DNA of 64,000 bases from Duganella margarita (GTDB lineage Bacteria > Pseudomonadota > Gammaproteobacteria > Burkholderiales > Burkholderiaceae_D), in assembly GCF_009857535.1 (NCBI RefSeq), contig NZ_WWCS01000003.1:1-64000 (forward strand), given 5' to 3'. Both the position numbers and the translations under genes were made by a program. Shown here piece after piece: positions 44,114 to 54,000 of the stretch (positions are counted from its first letter, which is position 1; every line of letters begins with the position of its first letter). Below the pieces are notes generated by a model. That model had not been told where the DNA came from, ran no database searches, and was given only the letters and a program-made list of their open reading frames with translations.

Positions 44114-45826
44114 TCAATATGCCCAGTACGGTCCGGCTTTGCCGGCGACGGTGTTGTTCTCCATCACCACGAACACCCGCCGGCCATAGAAGAACGGCAG
44201 GCCCCAGTCGAAATAGTTGCTGGAAGCGTTGCTGCTGCCGACCGTGCCGCCGACCTGCGCCGCGTTGACGGTCGAGGCCAGGTTGACCAGATTGACGACG
44301 TTGAAGTTGACCGCGCCGCTGGCGCTGCCATCGGACGCGGTGTTGGTGGCGCTGAGCGACAAGGTCGAGGCCGGGCAGTAGAAGTCGCCGCCCGAGCATT
44401 GGCGGATGCTGCTGTCGGCGAAGAAGTAGCCGTTCGAGCCGCTGTCGATGAAGCTGGCGCTGTAGGCCTTGCCGTTGTAGGTGGTGGTGAAGTCGCCGCT
44501 GCTGTTGGCCTTGAAGATGGTCTCGCTGGCGATGGTGTTGTTGCTCTGCGTGTTGACGCCGAACACCAACGTGCCGCTGACCGAGGTCAGGCCGGCCGTA
44601 CCGACGCTGGGCATGGTGATCAGCAGGCCGTTGTTGTTGACCGAAAAGGAGGACACCGGATTGCTGATCTGCCTGGCCAGCGGCATGGCGCTGGCGCTGC
44701 AACTGCCGCTGGCGCAGGCGTAATAGACGCCGCTGATGGCGGCGTTGGCGCACGAACTGCCGCAATCCTGCTTGAACATGCCGACGCCGAGAATGCCCTT
44801 GGCGCCCAGCGCCGACAGCGTGCCCATATTGCTGCCGGCGCTGCTGCAACTCGATGGCGTGCTGGTGTAGCTGCTGCCAGTGTCGCCGATGACCTGGATC
44901 GAAATGGCGGAGGCCACTTCATCGGCCATCTTGACGTCGGCCTGGCGCACCGCGCCCCAGGTGTAGCCGCTGATGAATTTGCCGCATTCGCCGGCATCGG
45001 CGCCGCTGGCGGTGCTCACGGCCGGCAGCGCCAGCGTCGAACTGAGCTGGCTGGCCAGCAGGCGCAGGCCGTAGGAACCGGTGTCCAGCAGCACGTGGTC
45101 GATGGTCTGGCAGGTGGTGGTGCCGGGACGGCAGACGGTGACGCTGACATACGGCACATTGATCACGCCGCTGACGCCGCTCGGGCCGCTGTCGACCAGG
45201 ATGGCGGTGCTGTTGCTCAGCGCTGCGGTGACGCTGAGCGCGGTGCTGGCGTCGGCACTGCCGCCGTCGCCGCTGCAGGTCATGCTATAGGTGAAGCTGC
45301 CGACGGCGGTCGGGGTGATGGTCATCGAACCGGAAGTGGCTTTGCTGCCGCTCCAGGCGCCGCTGGCGGTGCAACTGGTGGCGTTGGCCGACGACCAGCT
45401 GAGCGTGGTGCTCTGGGCGGTGGTAATGTTGGCCGGCGCCAGCGTCAGGCTGACGGTGGGCGAGGGCGGCGGCGTGGCCACGGTCACCACGGCGGTGTTG
45501 CTGACGCTGCCGCAGGTCAGCGTGTAATTGGCGGTACCTGCCGCGCCGGCGGTGACGGTCTGGGTGCCGCTGGTGGCCAGCGTGCCGCTCCAGGCGCCGG
45601 AGGCGGTGCAGCTGCTGCCGGTTGGATTGGCGACGCTCCAGGTCAGCGTGACGACCTGGCCGGTGGTAGTGGCGGTCGGCGTGGCGCTGATGCTGACGAC
45701 CGGTGTGGCAGCGGCCATCGATTCGGTGGTGCTGGTGGTGGTCGCGGTGGACGACGAACTGCCGCCACCGCCGCAGGCGGCCAGCGCCAGGCACAGCAAG
45801 GCGCCTGCCAGATGAGCAAATTTCAT
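44114..45826 (-). CDS. DUF3443 lipoprotein with pepsin-like Asp motifs
   Basis: A 570-residue lipoprotein (signal ending LALAAC, lipid cysteine C18). After a Ser/Thr linker come two similar Ig-like repeats (about 42-117 and 123-203), each with SCTASGAWSG. The C-terminal domain matches DUF3443. It contains two D-T/S-G-S motifs, LLDTGSYGL (D248) and FIDSGSNGY (D461), 213 residues apart, as in bilobal pepsin-like aspartic proteases, and many cysteines for disulfides. Protease activity is my inference. GGGAG precedes the ATG. The DUF2844 gene is 10 bp upstream on the same strand. Confidence 0.82.
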   Translation of the reverse strand: MKFAHLAGALLCLALAACGGGGSSSSTATTTSTTESMAAATPVVSISATPTATTTGQVVTLTWSVANPTGSSCTASGAWSGTLATSGTQTVTAGAAGTANYTLTCGSVSNTAVVTVATPPPSPTVSLTLAPANITTAQSTTLSWSSANATSCTASGAWSGSKATSGSMTITPTAVGSFTYSMTCSGDGGSADASTALSVTAALSNSTAILVDSGPSGVSGVINVPYVSVTVCRPGTTTCQTIDHVLLDTGSYGLRLLASQLSSTLALPAVSTASGADAGECGKFISGYTWGAVRQADVKMADEVASAISIQVIGDTGSSYTSTPSSCSSAGSNMGTLSALGAKGILGVGMFKQDCGSSCANAAISGVYYACASGSCSASAMPLARQISNPVSSFSVNNNGLLITMPSVGTAGLTSVSGTLVFGVNTQSNNTIASETIFKANSSGDFTTTYNGKAYSASFIDSGSNGYFFADSSIRQCSGGDFYCPASTLSLSATNTASDGSASGAVNFNVVNLVNLASTVNAAQVGGTVGSSNASSNYFDWGLPFFYGRRVFVVMENNTVAGKAGPYWAY

Positions 45827-45836
45827 GCAGACTCCC

Positions 45837-46322
45837 TTATTCTATGGTGGTGGTGTCGAAGCCGGCCGGCAGTGCGCTGGGAATCCAGGCCTGGCCGGAG
45901 TACGCGCGCATGTGGCCGCTGGAGACGATGACCACGTCGGACTGGTCGATCGCCAGTTGCGAGTGACCGGCCTTGGGTCGCTTGGCAGCGTTGCTGGTCA
46001 TGACGGTGAATTTAGCGCCGAGCAGCGTGCGCAGGTCCGGCAGGGTCGGGCCGGTCCAGCTGACGGCAAATACCACGCCGCTGGCGTCGGTGTATTCGCG
46101 CACGATGGTTCCGCTGTCGAGCGTGCTTTGGCTGATGGTGTAGACCGCCGTGGTGGTGGCGCTGTTGGTGCTACTGGTGCTGGTGGCCGCCAGGCTGCGC
46201 GCCGCCATGCGGATTTGGGTGGTGTTACCGCCGAAGTCGGACGGCGAGCCGCCCAGTGCTGCCCAGGCGAGTGCGCCTTGGAGCATGGACAGGAATAACA
46301 TCAGGGTGAGTGCGCGGCGCAT
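45837..46322 (-). CDS. DUF2844 exported protein
   Basis: A 161-residue protein with a signal peptide (MRRALTLMLFLSMLQGALAWA) and the DUF2844 pattern: ALGGSPSDFGG at the mature N-terminus, REYTDASGVVFAVSWTGPTLPDLRTLLG in the middle, and DVVIVSSGHMRAYSGQAWIPSALPAGF at the end. Function unknown. First gene of a pair with DUF3443; such pairs are known in Burkholderiales. It may be a partner or substrate of the DUF3443 protein. Confidence 0.8.
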   Translation of the reverse strand: MRRALTLMLFLSMLQGALAWAALGGSPSDFGGNTTQIRMAARSLAATSTSSTNSATTTAVYTISQSTLDSGTIVREYTDASGVVFAVSWTGPTLPDLRTLLGAKFTVMTSNAAKRPKAGHSQLAIDQSDVVIVSSGHMRAYSGQAWIPSALPAGFDTTTIE

Positions 46323-46405
46323 ACTTGCTCCATTGCCGAAAATAAAGACAATGGTAGTCTAGAATGCTCGCGTGTTCAGTTAGGTTAGCGATATGTAATA
46401 AAACG

Positions 46406-46768
46406 TTACATGCGCGGCGCGGCAGCCGCAGGAGCAACCGGCGCCGGCTGAGTGTAGATCACCACCGGCGGCAGAGGCGCCGGCGGCGGCGTTTTGGGCA
46501 CCGCATTGTTGAGCACGAAAGTAATAACGACGATGCCGGTGCCGCCCAACACAATGGCAGTGCCGACGATCCACTTAATCATATCGGCAAAACCTTTGTG
46601 CATTTCGGCTCGTAACGCTTCGAGGTCGGACTTAGTGGCGCACTGGTCCAGGCGGGTCTCTATTTTCACCAGCCTTTGCTTGGTGTCTATAGCGAATTCT
46701 TCCAGCTTCACCAATCTTTCCTTGGCGTCGGCTGCGAATTCTTCGAGCTTTGCGATCCTGGTTTCCAT
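46406..46768 (-). CDS. Small coiled-coil membrane protein
   Basis: A 120-residue protein. Residues 1-60 form a coiled coil with a short internal duplication (AKLEEFAADAKERLVKLEEF, then AIDTKQRLVKIE). One membrane helix follows (about 65-87), then a proline/alanine-rich tail. It resembles the DUF1640-like coiled-coil proteins in layout only. Function unknown. GC is lower than in its neighbours. Confidence 0.65.
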   Translation of the reverse strand: METRIAKLEEFAADAKERLVKLEEFAIDTKQRLVKIETRLDQCATKSDLEALRAEMHKGFADMIKWIVGTAIVLGGTGIVVITFVLNNAVPKTPPPAPLPPVVIYTQPAPVAPAAAAPRM

Positions 46769-46823
46769 ACCAGGATCGTATTCCCCGTCACTGCCGCCGT
46801 CAAACGCGCACCATTGAGCTAGC

Positions 46824-49220
46824 TCAGAACTTCACGTAGAGCCTGCCGAAGTAGGAGGCGCCGTTCAGGCCGAACTGTACCGACTCGTACTTGAAACCAT
46901 TGTCGGTCTCATCCGGATTCTGCGTGGTCGGATGCACGTTGAAGATGTTGTTGCCGCCAAACGTGAACTTCATGTTCTTGTTGATGGTGTACGTGAAGCT
47001 CAGGTCGGCAGAAGCCTTGGCGTCATAGTGCTGGTTGGCCACGCCGGCGGCGGTGCCGCTGTAGGTGCCCAGCGTTTGCGGGCCGAAGTAGATCAGCTTG
47101 AGATCGGTTTCCCAGGCGCTGTGGACGTAATCGAAGCCCAGCGTGGCCTTCGAGCGCGGCGCGCCTTGTTCGATGTACAGGCGTTCTTTCTCCGACAGCA
47201 GCACATCTTCATAACCCTTCAGCGACGCCGGCGCGTGGATGCCGGTCACTTCAGTCTTGCTGACGTTGAGCGCCAGGAAGGTGGTCAGCTTGTCGGCGCC
47301 AAAGGTGGCCTTGTGCGACGCGGTCAGATCCAGGCCCTTGGTCTTGGTGTCGACCGAGTTGACGAAGAACTGCGCCTGGCCCACGCCCAGGGTCGCCAGC
47401 TTGCTCGCCAGGTCCGGGTAGTTGCTGTCGTCAAAGCGGCCGGACAGCACGATCCGGTCCTTGATCTTGATCTGGTACAGGTCGGCGGTCACCGACACGG
47501 CTTGTGTCGGTGTCCAGGTCGAGCCCAGCGTGAAGCTGGTGGATTTCTCTTCCTTCAGCTTGGGAATGCCGGCCAGATTGGTCACCGCGCTATTGTTCGG
47601 CGCCAGCACCACGTCGGTCGGCACGCCGCCGATGAAGTCGGTGAAGGTCGACGAGAAATACATCTGCTGCAGCGACGGCGCGCGGAAACCGGTCGACGCC
47701 GAACCGCGCAACAGCACGGTCGGGGCCACGCGCCAGCTACCGGCCAGCTTGCCGGTGGTGGTCGAGCCGAAGTCGCTGTACTTCTCGTAGCGCACTGCAC
47801 CCTGAGCTTTGACGGTGTCGGTCAGGTCGGCTTCCAGATCGAGGTACGCAGCGACGTTGTGGCGGTTGGCGTCGACCTGATCGGCCGGCTGGAAGCCGGG
47901 GAAGCCCTGGCTGCCGGCAGCTCCGCCGATGCCCACGCCGTCGGCGTCGATGTACGAGCCGGTTTCGCCGGCGTAAATCTTGTAGTTCTCGTGACGGTAC
48001 TCGGCGCCGAAGGCGACGTTCAGGCCACGGCCCATGACGCCGTCGAAGTAGCGGTTGAAGTCGAGGTTGGTGGTCAGCTGCTCGAACGAGAAGCCGCCGG
48101 CGTTGAAGCTGGTCGGGCTGATGCCCTTGCCGCCGGCCAGCAGGTCCTTGTTGGCGATCGACGCATTCAGCGTGTTGCTGATGTCGTAGATCATCTTGTT
48201 GTAGCCGTACGTCTGCGACAGGTCCATATTCCATTCGCCGACCTGGTTGCGGTGGCCGATGGTAGCGTAGCGGTCGTCGATGGTGGCGTTGATGAACGGC
48301 ACGAAACCGTTCGGGTACATGGCGGCCGAGTTGCGCGACGGGATGTCGTCGCTGTCGATGCCGCCGCGTGCCCAGGCGCCGGACGAAGCGTCGCGGGTTT
48401 GTGCACCGGCGGTCAGGTACAGGCGGCCAGTGCCGACGGTTGGCAGTTCGCCGTTCAGGTACAGCGTCTGGTTCTTGGTCTTGCTGTCGCCGATGGTGCG
48501 CGGGTTGCCGTCTTCGGCGCGGTTGGAACGGCCACGGTCTAGGTATTCGCCGGTGATGCCGAGCACGCCGCCGTTGCCGATGTCAACGCCACAGTAGGCC
48601 GAGGCCAGGTAGTTTTTGCCGTCGCGGCGCGAGTATTCGCTGAAGCCGGCGACCGCTTCGCAGCCCTTGGATTTCTTCAGGCCGATATCCAGCACGCCGG
48701 CGATCGCGTCCGAGCCGTACTGGGCGGCGGCGCCGTCCCGCAGCACCTGCACGTCCTTGATGGCCAGCATCGGGATGGCGTTCATGTCGGTGCCGGTGTT
48801 GCCGCGGTTGCGCGCGCCAAACAGGTTGACCAGCGCGGTGGTGTGGCGGCGCTTGCCGTTGACCAGCACCAGAGTCTGGTCCGAGCCCAGGCCGCGCAGC
48901 GCGGCGGAGTCGACCAGGTCGGCGCCGTCGGAGCCGGTCTGGCGGGTCGAGTTGAACGATGGCGAAATATAGGTCAGCGTTTGCGCCAGGTCGAACTGGC
49001 CGCCCGATTCGCTGATCTTGCTCAGCGGAATCACATCAACCGGCACCACGGTATCGGTGGCCGAGCTGGTGGCGCGGCGCGAACCGATCACGCTGACCGA
49101 TTGCATGGAGGGATCTGTTTGCGCCGAGGTTTGCGCATGAGTAAGCGGGGTGACTGCGACCGCGCTGGCGCCGTACAGGCTGATCAGCACGGCTTTACGT
49201 AAGGTTTTTGTTTTGAACAC
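46824..49220 (-). CDS. TonB-dependent outer-membrane receptor
   Basis: A 798-residue receptor with signal peptide (up to HAQ), an N-terminal plug domain (about 40-170, with ALRGLGSDQTLVLVNGKRRH and VLRDGAAAQYGSDAIAGV) and a C-terminal beta-barrel ending in aromatic-rich SYFGRLYVKF. The start is set to GTG at 49220 because GGGAG lies 8 nt upstream; an in-frame ATG at 49235 overlaps that ribosome binding site. Plug and barrel are complete. The ligand is not clear; no siderophore genes or sigma/anti-sigma pair are adjacent. Confidence 0.92.
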   Translation of the reverse strand: MFKTKTLRKAVLISLYGASAVAVTPLTHAQTSAQTDPSMQSVSVIGSRRATSSATDTVVPVDVIPLSKISESGGQFDLAQTLTYISPSFNSTRQTGSDGADLVDSAALRGLGSDQTLVLVNGKRRHTTALVNLFGARNRGNTGTDMNAIPMLAIKDVQVLRDGAAAQYGSDAIAGVLDIGLKKSKGCEAVAGFSEYSRRDGKNYLASAYCGVDIGNGGVLGITGEYLDRGRSNRAEDGNPRTIGDSKTKNQTLYLNGELPTVGTGRLYLTAGAQTRDASSGAWARGGIDSDDIPSRNSAAMYPNGFVPFINATIDDRYATIGHRNQVGEWNMDLSQTYGYNKMIYDISNTLNASIANKDLLAGGKGISPTSFNAGGFSFEQLTTNLDFNRYFDGVMGRGLNVAFGAEYRHENYKIYAGETGSYIDADGVGIGGAAGSQGFPGFQPADQVDANRHNVAAYLDLEADLTDTVKAQGAVRYEKYSDFGSTTTGKLAGSWRVAPTVLLRGSASTGFRAPSLQQMYFSSTFTDFIGGVPTDVVLAPNNSAVTNLAGIPKLKEEKSTSFTLGSTWTPTQAVSVTADLYQIKIKDRIVLSGRFDDSNYPDLASKLATLGVGQAQFFVNSVDTKTKGLDLTASHKATFGADKLTTFLALNVSKTEVTGIHAPASLKGYEDVLLSEKERLYIEQGAPRSKATLGFDYVHSAWETDLKLIYFGPQTLGTYSGTAAGVANQHYDAKASADLSFTYTINKNMKFTFGGNNIFNVHPTTQNPDETDNGFKYESVQFGLNGASYFGRLYVKF

Positions 49221-49351
49221 GTCGTCATCTCCCATGAAAATTTAATTCTATGCAAATATTTCATATCGATAGACGATTTCGTATCATTTGACGCGCAAAC
49301 ATTATTTTGTGTTGTATGCACGCGCCACTCGCGTCTTCACTCTACGTAGCA

Positions 49352-50140
49352 CTACGCAAATTCGGTTTTCCCACCGATTAAAATACTTTCATCGAGGAAC
49401 TCTGCGCGCAGCTGGCAGGGCGTGCCGAGGTTGGCGCCCTGGTAGACCGTAACGCTGCTTTTGAGCAACACAGCGAGCGCACCAGCGGCCACGCCAGTGG
49501 CGCCGTCTTCCGCTGCCGGGTCCAGATGGTTGAAGCTGCGGCCCTCCAGCGCGCCGTCGGGGCGGCGGCACCAGACATACGCGCCGCTGACGCCGTGCTG
49601 CTTGCCCCAGTCGGCGATGCCTTGCAGATCGGGCGTCAGCGCTTGCAGCGTGGCGCTGTCCGCTACCTCCAGCAGCAGCTTGGGGCTGCCGACCGAGGCG
49701 ATCGCCGGTGGCGAGGCCAGAAGGATGCCGGGCGCGGCCAGCAGTTGCTGCTCCAGTCCGTCGGGCAGGGCCACCTGCGGGGCTGGTTGAGGCGACAGTT
49801 GCAGGAACACTTCGCCGCCTTGCAGGATCAACGTCAGCGGCTGGCCATGCATGGCGGTGCGCACTGCCAATCGTGGCCGCTCGGCCGACAGCAGCACGCG
49901 CGCCGCCGCCAGCGTCGCGTGCGAACAGAGCGGGCTGCGCCTATGCGGATAGAAAAAATCCAGCACGATGCTGCCATCGGTCGCCGTATCGATAAACACG
50001 CAGGCAGGCTTGTTGCGTTCCCTGGCGAACTGCTGGCGCTGATCAGCGCTGGATTGGTCGTGCTGAACCACCAGCGCCGCATTGCCGCTGCCCGGCGTAA
50101 CGCCAAAACAAAGCAATTCTCGTACTTGTGAATTTTGCAT
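49352..50140 (-). CDS. PhzF-family isomerase-like protein
   Basis: A 262-residue protein with the PhzF (phenazine biosynthesis-like) duplicated barrel fold: GNAALVVQHD at the N-terminus, FFYPHRRSPLCSHATLAAARVLL, and AEDGATGVAAGALAVLL, the equivalent of the conserved ED-TG-A segment. The catalytic glutamate usually found near residue 45 is not obvious here. Start at 50140 preferred over 50209. Substrate unknown; no phenazine genes are nearby. Confidence 0.82.
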   Translation of the reverse strand: MQNSQVRELLCFGVTPGSGNAALVVQHDQSSADQRQQFARERNKPACVFIDTATDGSIVLDFFYPHRRSPLCSHATLAAARVLLSAERPRLAVRTAMHGQPLTLILQGGEVFLQLSPQPAPQVALPDGLEQQLLAAPGILLASPPAIASVGSPKLLLEVADSATLQALTPDLQGIADWGKQHGVSGAYVWCRRPDGALEGRSFNHLDPAAEDGATGVAAGALAVLLKSSVTVYQGANLGTPCQLRAEFLDESILIGGKTEFA

Positions 50141-50229
50141 TCTGAGTCTCCGTATCTGCGTTTCATCGCATTCTCCGCGCTTGGGAGCGCGCAGTCTGGA
50201 AAAATGCAATTTTCGTTAGGGATGGCATT

Positions 50230-51030
50230 ATGATAAAACGTACCGTGATGTGCCTGGCGGGCTTGCTGTTGACTAGTCCGGTGCTGGCGGCCACCGTCAC
50301 CACTCAACTGATCGACGGCCGCAAGGTGGAGCTGGTAGCGGTGAAAAATCCGGCAGCCTCAGCCACAGTGGTTTTTGAAAACGGCTCACGCGCGACTGTG
50401 GACAAATGGGACAAGGTCATCGACGGCATCGCGCCGCAGGCCTCGGTGTTTGCCTACAACCGTCCCGGCTATGGTAGCAGCGCCTCTACCGACACGCCGC
50501 GCGACGGTCTGACCATCGTCGAAGAACTACGCCGCAACCTCCAGCATGAAGGCTTGGCGCCGCCGTACATCCTGGTCGGTCACTCGCTGGGCGGCTTGTA
50601 CATGCAGCTGTTCGCCAAGCGCCATCCGGACGAGGTAGCCGGCATCGTGCTGGTCGATGCGCTCTATCCGCGCGTCATCAAGAAGCCGGAAGACTTTCCG
50701 CTGATGACGCGGGCCGGCGAATGGCTGTTCTTCTCCAGCATGGTGCGCAAGGAAATCGGCAGCATCTACGAGACAGGAGAGCAGGTGCTAGCCCAAGGCA
50801 ATATCGACGACAAGCCGATGATCCGCCTGATCAACCAGCCCAAAGGTGCAACCGCCGTTCCGGTCGATTTCGGCGTCATCAACAGAGACCCGCAAACCAT
50901 TGCCTTCGTGCGCGCCATGTACCCGCAAGCCAAAACCATCGTGGTAGATTCCGACCACCAGATGCAAACCGCCTCGCCCCAATTCATCATCGACGCCATC
51001 CAGCAAATGATGGCCGCGCAACGGAAATAG
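50230..51030 (+). CDS. Exported alpha/beta hydrolase
   Basis: A 266-residue protein with signal peptide (MIKRTVMCLAGLLLTSPVLAA) and hydrolase fold. VFENGSRATVDKWDKV and YNRPGYGSSAS are typical of the oxyanion and strand-4 regions; the nucleophile is S119 in GHSLGG, and the histidine is in DSDHQMQ. Probably a periplasmic or secreted esterase-like enzyme. It precedes dnaE2 by 50 bp but dnaE2 has its own LexA-controlled promoter. Confidence 0.88.
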   Translation: MIKRTVMCLAGLLLTSPVLAATVTTQLIDGRKVELVAVKNPAASATVVFENGSRATVDKWDKVIDGIAPQASVFAYNRPGYGSSASTDTPRDGLTIVEELRRNLQHEGLAPPYILVGHSLGGLYMQLFAKRHPDEVAGIVLVDALYPRVIKKPEDFPLMTRAGEWLFFSSMVRKEIGSIYETGEQVLAQGNIDDKPMIRLINQPKGATAVPVDFGVINRDPQTIAFVRAMYPQAKTIVVDSDHQMQTASPQFIIDAIQQMMAAQRK

Positions 51031-51056
51031 TTCCTAATATTAGGTAGTGTAAAATA

Positions 51057-51072
51057 CTGTATAAAAACACAG
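51057..51072. promoter_or_regulatory. LexA (SOS) box upstream of dnaE2
   Basis: CTGTATAAAAACACAG, a CTGT-N8-ACAG box extended to TACTG...CAGTA, 8 bp before the dnaE2 start. It shares layout with the imuA box. Confidence 0.9.
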
Positions 51073-51080
51073 TATTCATT

Positions 51081-54000
51081 ATGAGCATGCTACCCGCCCT
51101 GGGACTGCCGGCCTATGCCGAGCTGTTCTGTTTGTCCAATTTTTCGTTTCTGCAAGGCGCTTCGCATGCCGAGGAGCTGGTTGCGCGCGCGGTGCAGCTG
51201 GACTATGCGGCGCTGGCCATCACTGATGAATGCTCACTGGCGGGCGTAGTGCGTGCTCACGCCGAGGCCAAGGAGACGAAGTTTCCGCTGATTATCGGCA
51301 GCTATTTCCGGCTGACGAATCCGGATGGCACGCCTGCGCTGTCCTTCATAGCGCTGGCGAAAAACAAAGAGGGATACGGCAATCTGTGCGAGCTGATTAC
51401 GATCGCGCGCAACCGCGTGGCCAAGGGCAGCTATCTGCTGACGCCGTCGGACCTGACTGCACCACCGCCGGAGTTTGCGCATCTGAAAGGGTTGCCGGAT
51501 TGCCTGCTGATCCTGCTGCCGGAATATCCGGCGCACCGGCCCGGCGATGTGGACCGGCTGCACGCGCAGGCGGCGTGGATGGAATCGACCTTTCCCGGCC
51601 GCGTCTGGATGGGGCTGAATCTGCTGCTGCGCTCGTTTGATGAGGCGCACCGGCTCAGCATTGCCGAGGTAGCGTCGCAGCATCAGATGGCGGTGGTGGC
51701 GGTGGGGCAGGTCTGCATGCACGTGCGTTCGCGCAAGCCGTTGCAGGATACGCTGACGGCGATCCGCGTGGGCAAGCCGGTGAGCGAGTGCGGCTACGCG
51801 CTGGCGCAGAACGCTGAGCAGCATCTGCGCGCCCGCGTGCAGCTGGCCAATCTTTATCCGCCGGCGGCGCTGGCGGAAACGCTGAACATCGCCGCGCAGT
51901 GCCGCTTCAATCTGCAGGAGCTGCGCTACGAATATCCGCACGAATTGATTCCACCCGGCCACACCTCGGCCAGCTATCTGCGGCAGGAGGTTTACGCCGG
52001 CACGTTGCGGCGCTGGGCCAATGGTCCATCCGACAAGGTGCGCGCGCAAATCGAGAAGGAACTGGAGCTGATTGCCGAGTTGAAGTACGAGCCGTATTTC
52101 CTGACGGTGTATGACATCGTCCGCTTCGCCCGCTCGCAGGAGATCCTGTGCCAGGGCCGGGGCTCGGCGGCCAACTCGGTGGTGTGCTACTGCCTGGGCG
52201 TGACGGAGGTCGATCCGGAGCGCAGCAATATGCTGACTGGCCGCTTCATCTCGAAGGAGCGCAACGAGCCGCCGGACATTGATGTGGACTTCGAGCACCA
52301 GCGGCGCGAAGAAGTGATTCAATACATCTACAAAAAATATGGCCGTGACCGGGCCGCACTGGCGGCGGTGGTGATCAGCTACCGTCCCAAGAGCGCGTTG
52401 CGCGACAGCGGCAAGGCGCTGGGCGTCGATCTGGCGATTGTCGAAAAGGTCTGCAAGTCGCAACGCTGGTTCGACAGCCGTCACGATCTGGTGGCGCGGC
52501 TGGAGGAGTGCGGTCTCGATCCCGAGTCTCAGGTTGCGCAGCAGTGGGCGGCGCTGGCCTTTGCGCTATTGAGTTTTCCTCGCCATTTATCCCAGCACCC
52601 CGGTGGCTTTGTGATTTCGCATCACAAGCTGACGCGGCTGGTGCCGGTCGAGAAGGCAACCATGGAAGATCGCTATGTCATCCAGTGGGACAAGGATGAT
52701 CTGGAAGAACTGGGACTGATGAAAGTGGATGTGCTGGCGCTGGGCATGTTGTCTGCACTGCGCCGGTCGCTGACGCTGCTGAGCGCAAAGTATGGCCGGC
52801 CATTGCTGCTGCAAGACATCCCCAAGGAAGATCCTGCAACCTACGACATGCTATGCGAAGCCGATACGATTGGCGTTTTCCAGGTCGAGTCGCGGGCGCA
52901 AATGAGCATGCTGCCGCGCCTGCGGCCCCGGGTATTTTACGATCTGGTGATCGAAGTCGCGATCGTCAGGCCCGGGCCGATACAAGGCGGGATGGTCCAT
53001 CCTTATCTGCAGCGACGCATAAAGAACGAAAAGTATTGTCCTCCGGGACTGGAGGCGGCGCTGGAGCGCACCTTGGGCGTGCCGATCTTCCAGGAGCAAG
53101 TCATGCAGATTGCGCAAATCGCTGCCGGCTTTACCGAGGGCGAGGCAGACCAGTTGCGCCGTGCCATGGCGGCATGGAAGCGCAAGGGTGGCGTGGAGAA
53201 ATATCAGAAAAAAATCATCGATGGCATGACGGCACGTGGCTACGATCTAAAATTTGCCGAAGCGATTTGCGAGCAAATCAAGGGCTTCGGTGAATACGGA
53301 TTTCCGGAATCGCACTCGGCCAGCTTCGCGCTGCTGACGTATTTCAGTTCCTGGATCAAATGCCACGAGCCGGCGGCGTTTCTGTGCGCGCTGCTGAACA
53401 GCCAGCCGATGGGCTTTTACAGCCCGTCGCAACTGGTGCAGGACGCCAAGCGCCACGGCGTGGTGGTGCGCGAAATCGATGTGACCATCAGCGGCTGGGA
53501 GACGTCGCTGGAGGAGCCGGCCGGCCAGCGCGGGCAGCCGGCCGTGCGGCTGGGGCTGAACATGCTGAAGGGCATGCGCGAGGACACCGCATTGCGCATC
53601 GAAGCCGCGCGCGCCGCCGGTCCGTTTGTCAGCGTGGCCGATCTGGCACGGCGTGCCGATCTCGACCGCCATGCGCTGCAAGTGCTGGCCGGCGGCGATG
53701 CGCTGAGCCGGCTCTCCGGCCATCGGCGTCAGGCCTTATGGCAAGCGGTCGGCGCGGTGCCGGACAAGGATTTGCTGCGTCCCACCATGCCGGTCGAGGA
53801 AACGCCGGCGCTAGAAGCGCCCAGCGAAGGCGAAGACATCCTCGGCGACTACCGCTCGCACGGCCTGACACTGCGCCGCCATCCGGTGGCGCTGCTGCGC
53901 GCAACGCTGCTCAAGCACCGCTTCATGCCGGCGGAGATCCTCAACAGCTACACCAACAACATGGTGGCGCGCGCCTGCGGCATGGTCACGGTACGGCAAC

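Noticed and set aside
43949..45931. A 660-codon plus-strand frame opposite the nucleotidase and DUF3443 genes
   Set aside because: Low-complexity Gly/Ala/Arg translation, no domain, and it spans two well-supported minus-strand genes.
49352..50140. Phenazine biosynthesis
   Set aside because: Only a PhzF-like fold is present and no other phz gene is nearby; most PhzF homologues have other roles.
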